64,000 bases of DNA from DASSUW01 sp963789005 (lineage in GTDB: Bacteria > Actinomycetota > Thermoleophilia > Solirubrobacterales > Solirubrobacteraceae), in NCBI GenBank assembly GCA_963789005.1, contig CAWBIZ010000005.1, positions 124,001-188,000 on the forward strand. The letters run 5' to 3'. The notes under the pieces were generated by a model. The model saw nothing but the letters and a program-made list of their open reading frames with translations. It was not told the origin of the DNA and made no database searches. The position numbers were made by a program, and so were the translations under genes. Shown in pieces: positions 63,802 through 64,000 of the stretch (the first letter of the stretch is position 1; every line of letters begins with the position of its first letter).

Positions 63802-64000
63802 ATGGCCGAGGAGCAGACCCTCTCTCAGGAGAAAAAAAACGAGGCGGAGGCGCCCCGGGAGCCCCTGGACCCGGAGACGCGCGCGCGCCGCGAGGCGGCG
63901 CTGCGGCACGTGCGCACGTACGGCGATCCCGTGCTGCGGAGCCGCGCCCGGCCCGTGGAGACGTTCGACGCGGCGCTCGTCGAGGAGGTGCGCCGGATGG
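63802..64000 (+). CDS. def: Peptide deformylase, N-terminal part (runs off the window)
   Basis: ATG 63802 begins a Glu-rich leader, then ALRHVRTYGDPVLRSRARPVETFDAALVEEVRRM, the conserved start of peptide deformylases; the catalytic motifs lie beyond the window. Same frame as the end of the YihY-family gene, with an A8 run (63832-63839) in the leader, so the exact start is uncertain. Confidence 0.7.
   Translation, partial: MAEEQTLSQEKKNEAEAPREPLDPETRARREAALRHVRTYGDPVLRSRARPVETFDAALVEEVRRM

Overview
The window is about 72 percent G+C by eye, with dense, often 4-bp-overlapping genes and many GTG or TTG starts. It carries a division and cell-wall (dcw) cluster with a meso-diaminopimelate-type MurE. 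Together with the gene content (glycine cleavage, PTS-linked dihydroxyacetone kinase, VKOR/DsbA, ScpA-ScpB) this points to an actinomycetote, most probably Thermoleophilia/Solirubrobacterales. The phylum is well supported; the order is inference. The first 47 kb reads cleanly. From about 47.8 kb to the end many conserved housekeeping genes carry one-base indels, densest toward 64 kb. That looks like sequence error near a contig end rather than gene decay.

Layout. 1-5.1 kb: partial DUF3352 lipoprotein, then mraZ-rsmH-ftsL-ftsI behind a MraZ-type operator. 5.1-9.4 kb: a large palindromic repeat, a TetR regulator with an AidB-like acyl-CoA dehydrogenase, and an MFS transporter with a tiny membrane protein. 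9.5-17.7 kb: murE-murF-mraY, a Clp-N protein and an MGMT-like protein, then murD-ftsW-murG. 17.7-23.8 kb: a glycerol/dihydroxyacetone module (glpF-dhaK-dhaL-ptsI facing dhaM-ptsH) with an IclR regulator; two matching palindromic operators tie the parts together. 23.9-27.3 kb: murC-ftsQ-ftsZ. 27.3-38.6 kb: a GGDEF/HD-GYP protein, a six-gene glycine-cleavage operon ending in ThuA and Gfo/Idh proteins, an MMPL exporter and a secreted protein. 38.6-47.5 kb: LigD-type polymerase, trpS, an scpA-scpB fusion, rlmN, rluB, aroH, hisC, VOC, and a VKOR-DsbA disulfide module. 47.6-52 kb: a probable aromatic-amino-acid attenuator, aroF, tyrA, aroA, cmk. 52-64 kb: secreted Cys-repeat protein, ECF sigma factor with a membrane tail, der, metK, sodium/solute symporter, galK, orphan DNA methyltransferase, priA, YihY family and the start of def.

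Three things stand out. (1) A short reading frame ahead of aroF has five aromatic codons in its last eleven and is followed by mutually exclusive hairpins, which looks like a transcription attenuator. (2) Three intergenic elements (5.1, 45.1 and 60.5 kb) share nested inverted repeats; two of them have identical 16-23-16-5-16-23-16 geometry and apparently compensating arm changes. (3) Many genes start 7-10 nt after a TANNNT hexamer, implying widespread leaderless transcription, and in at least four cases the upstream gene's stop codon is part of that hexamer.
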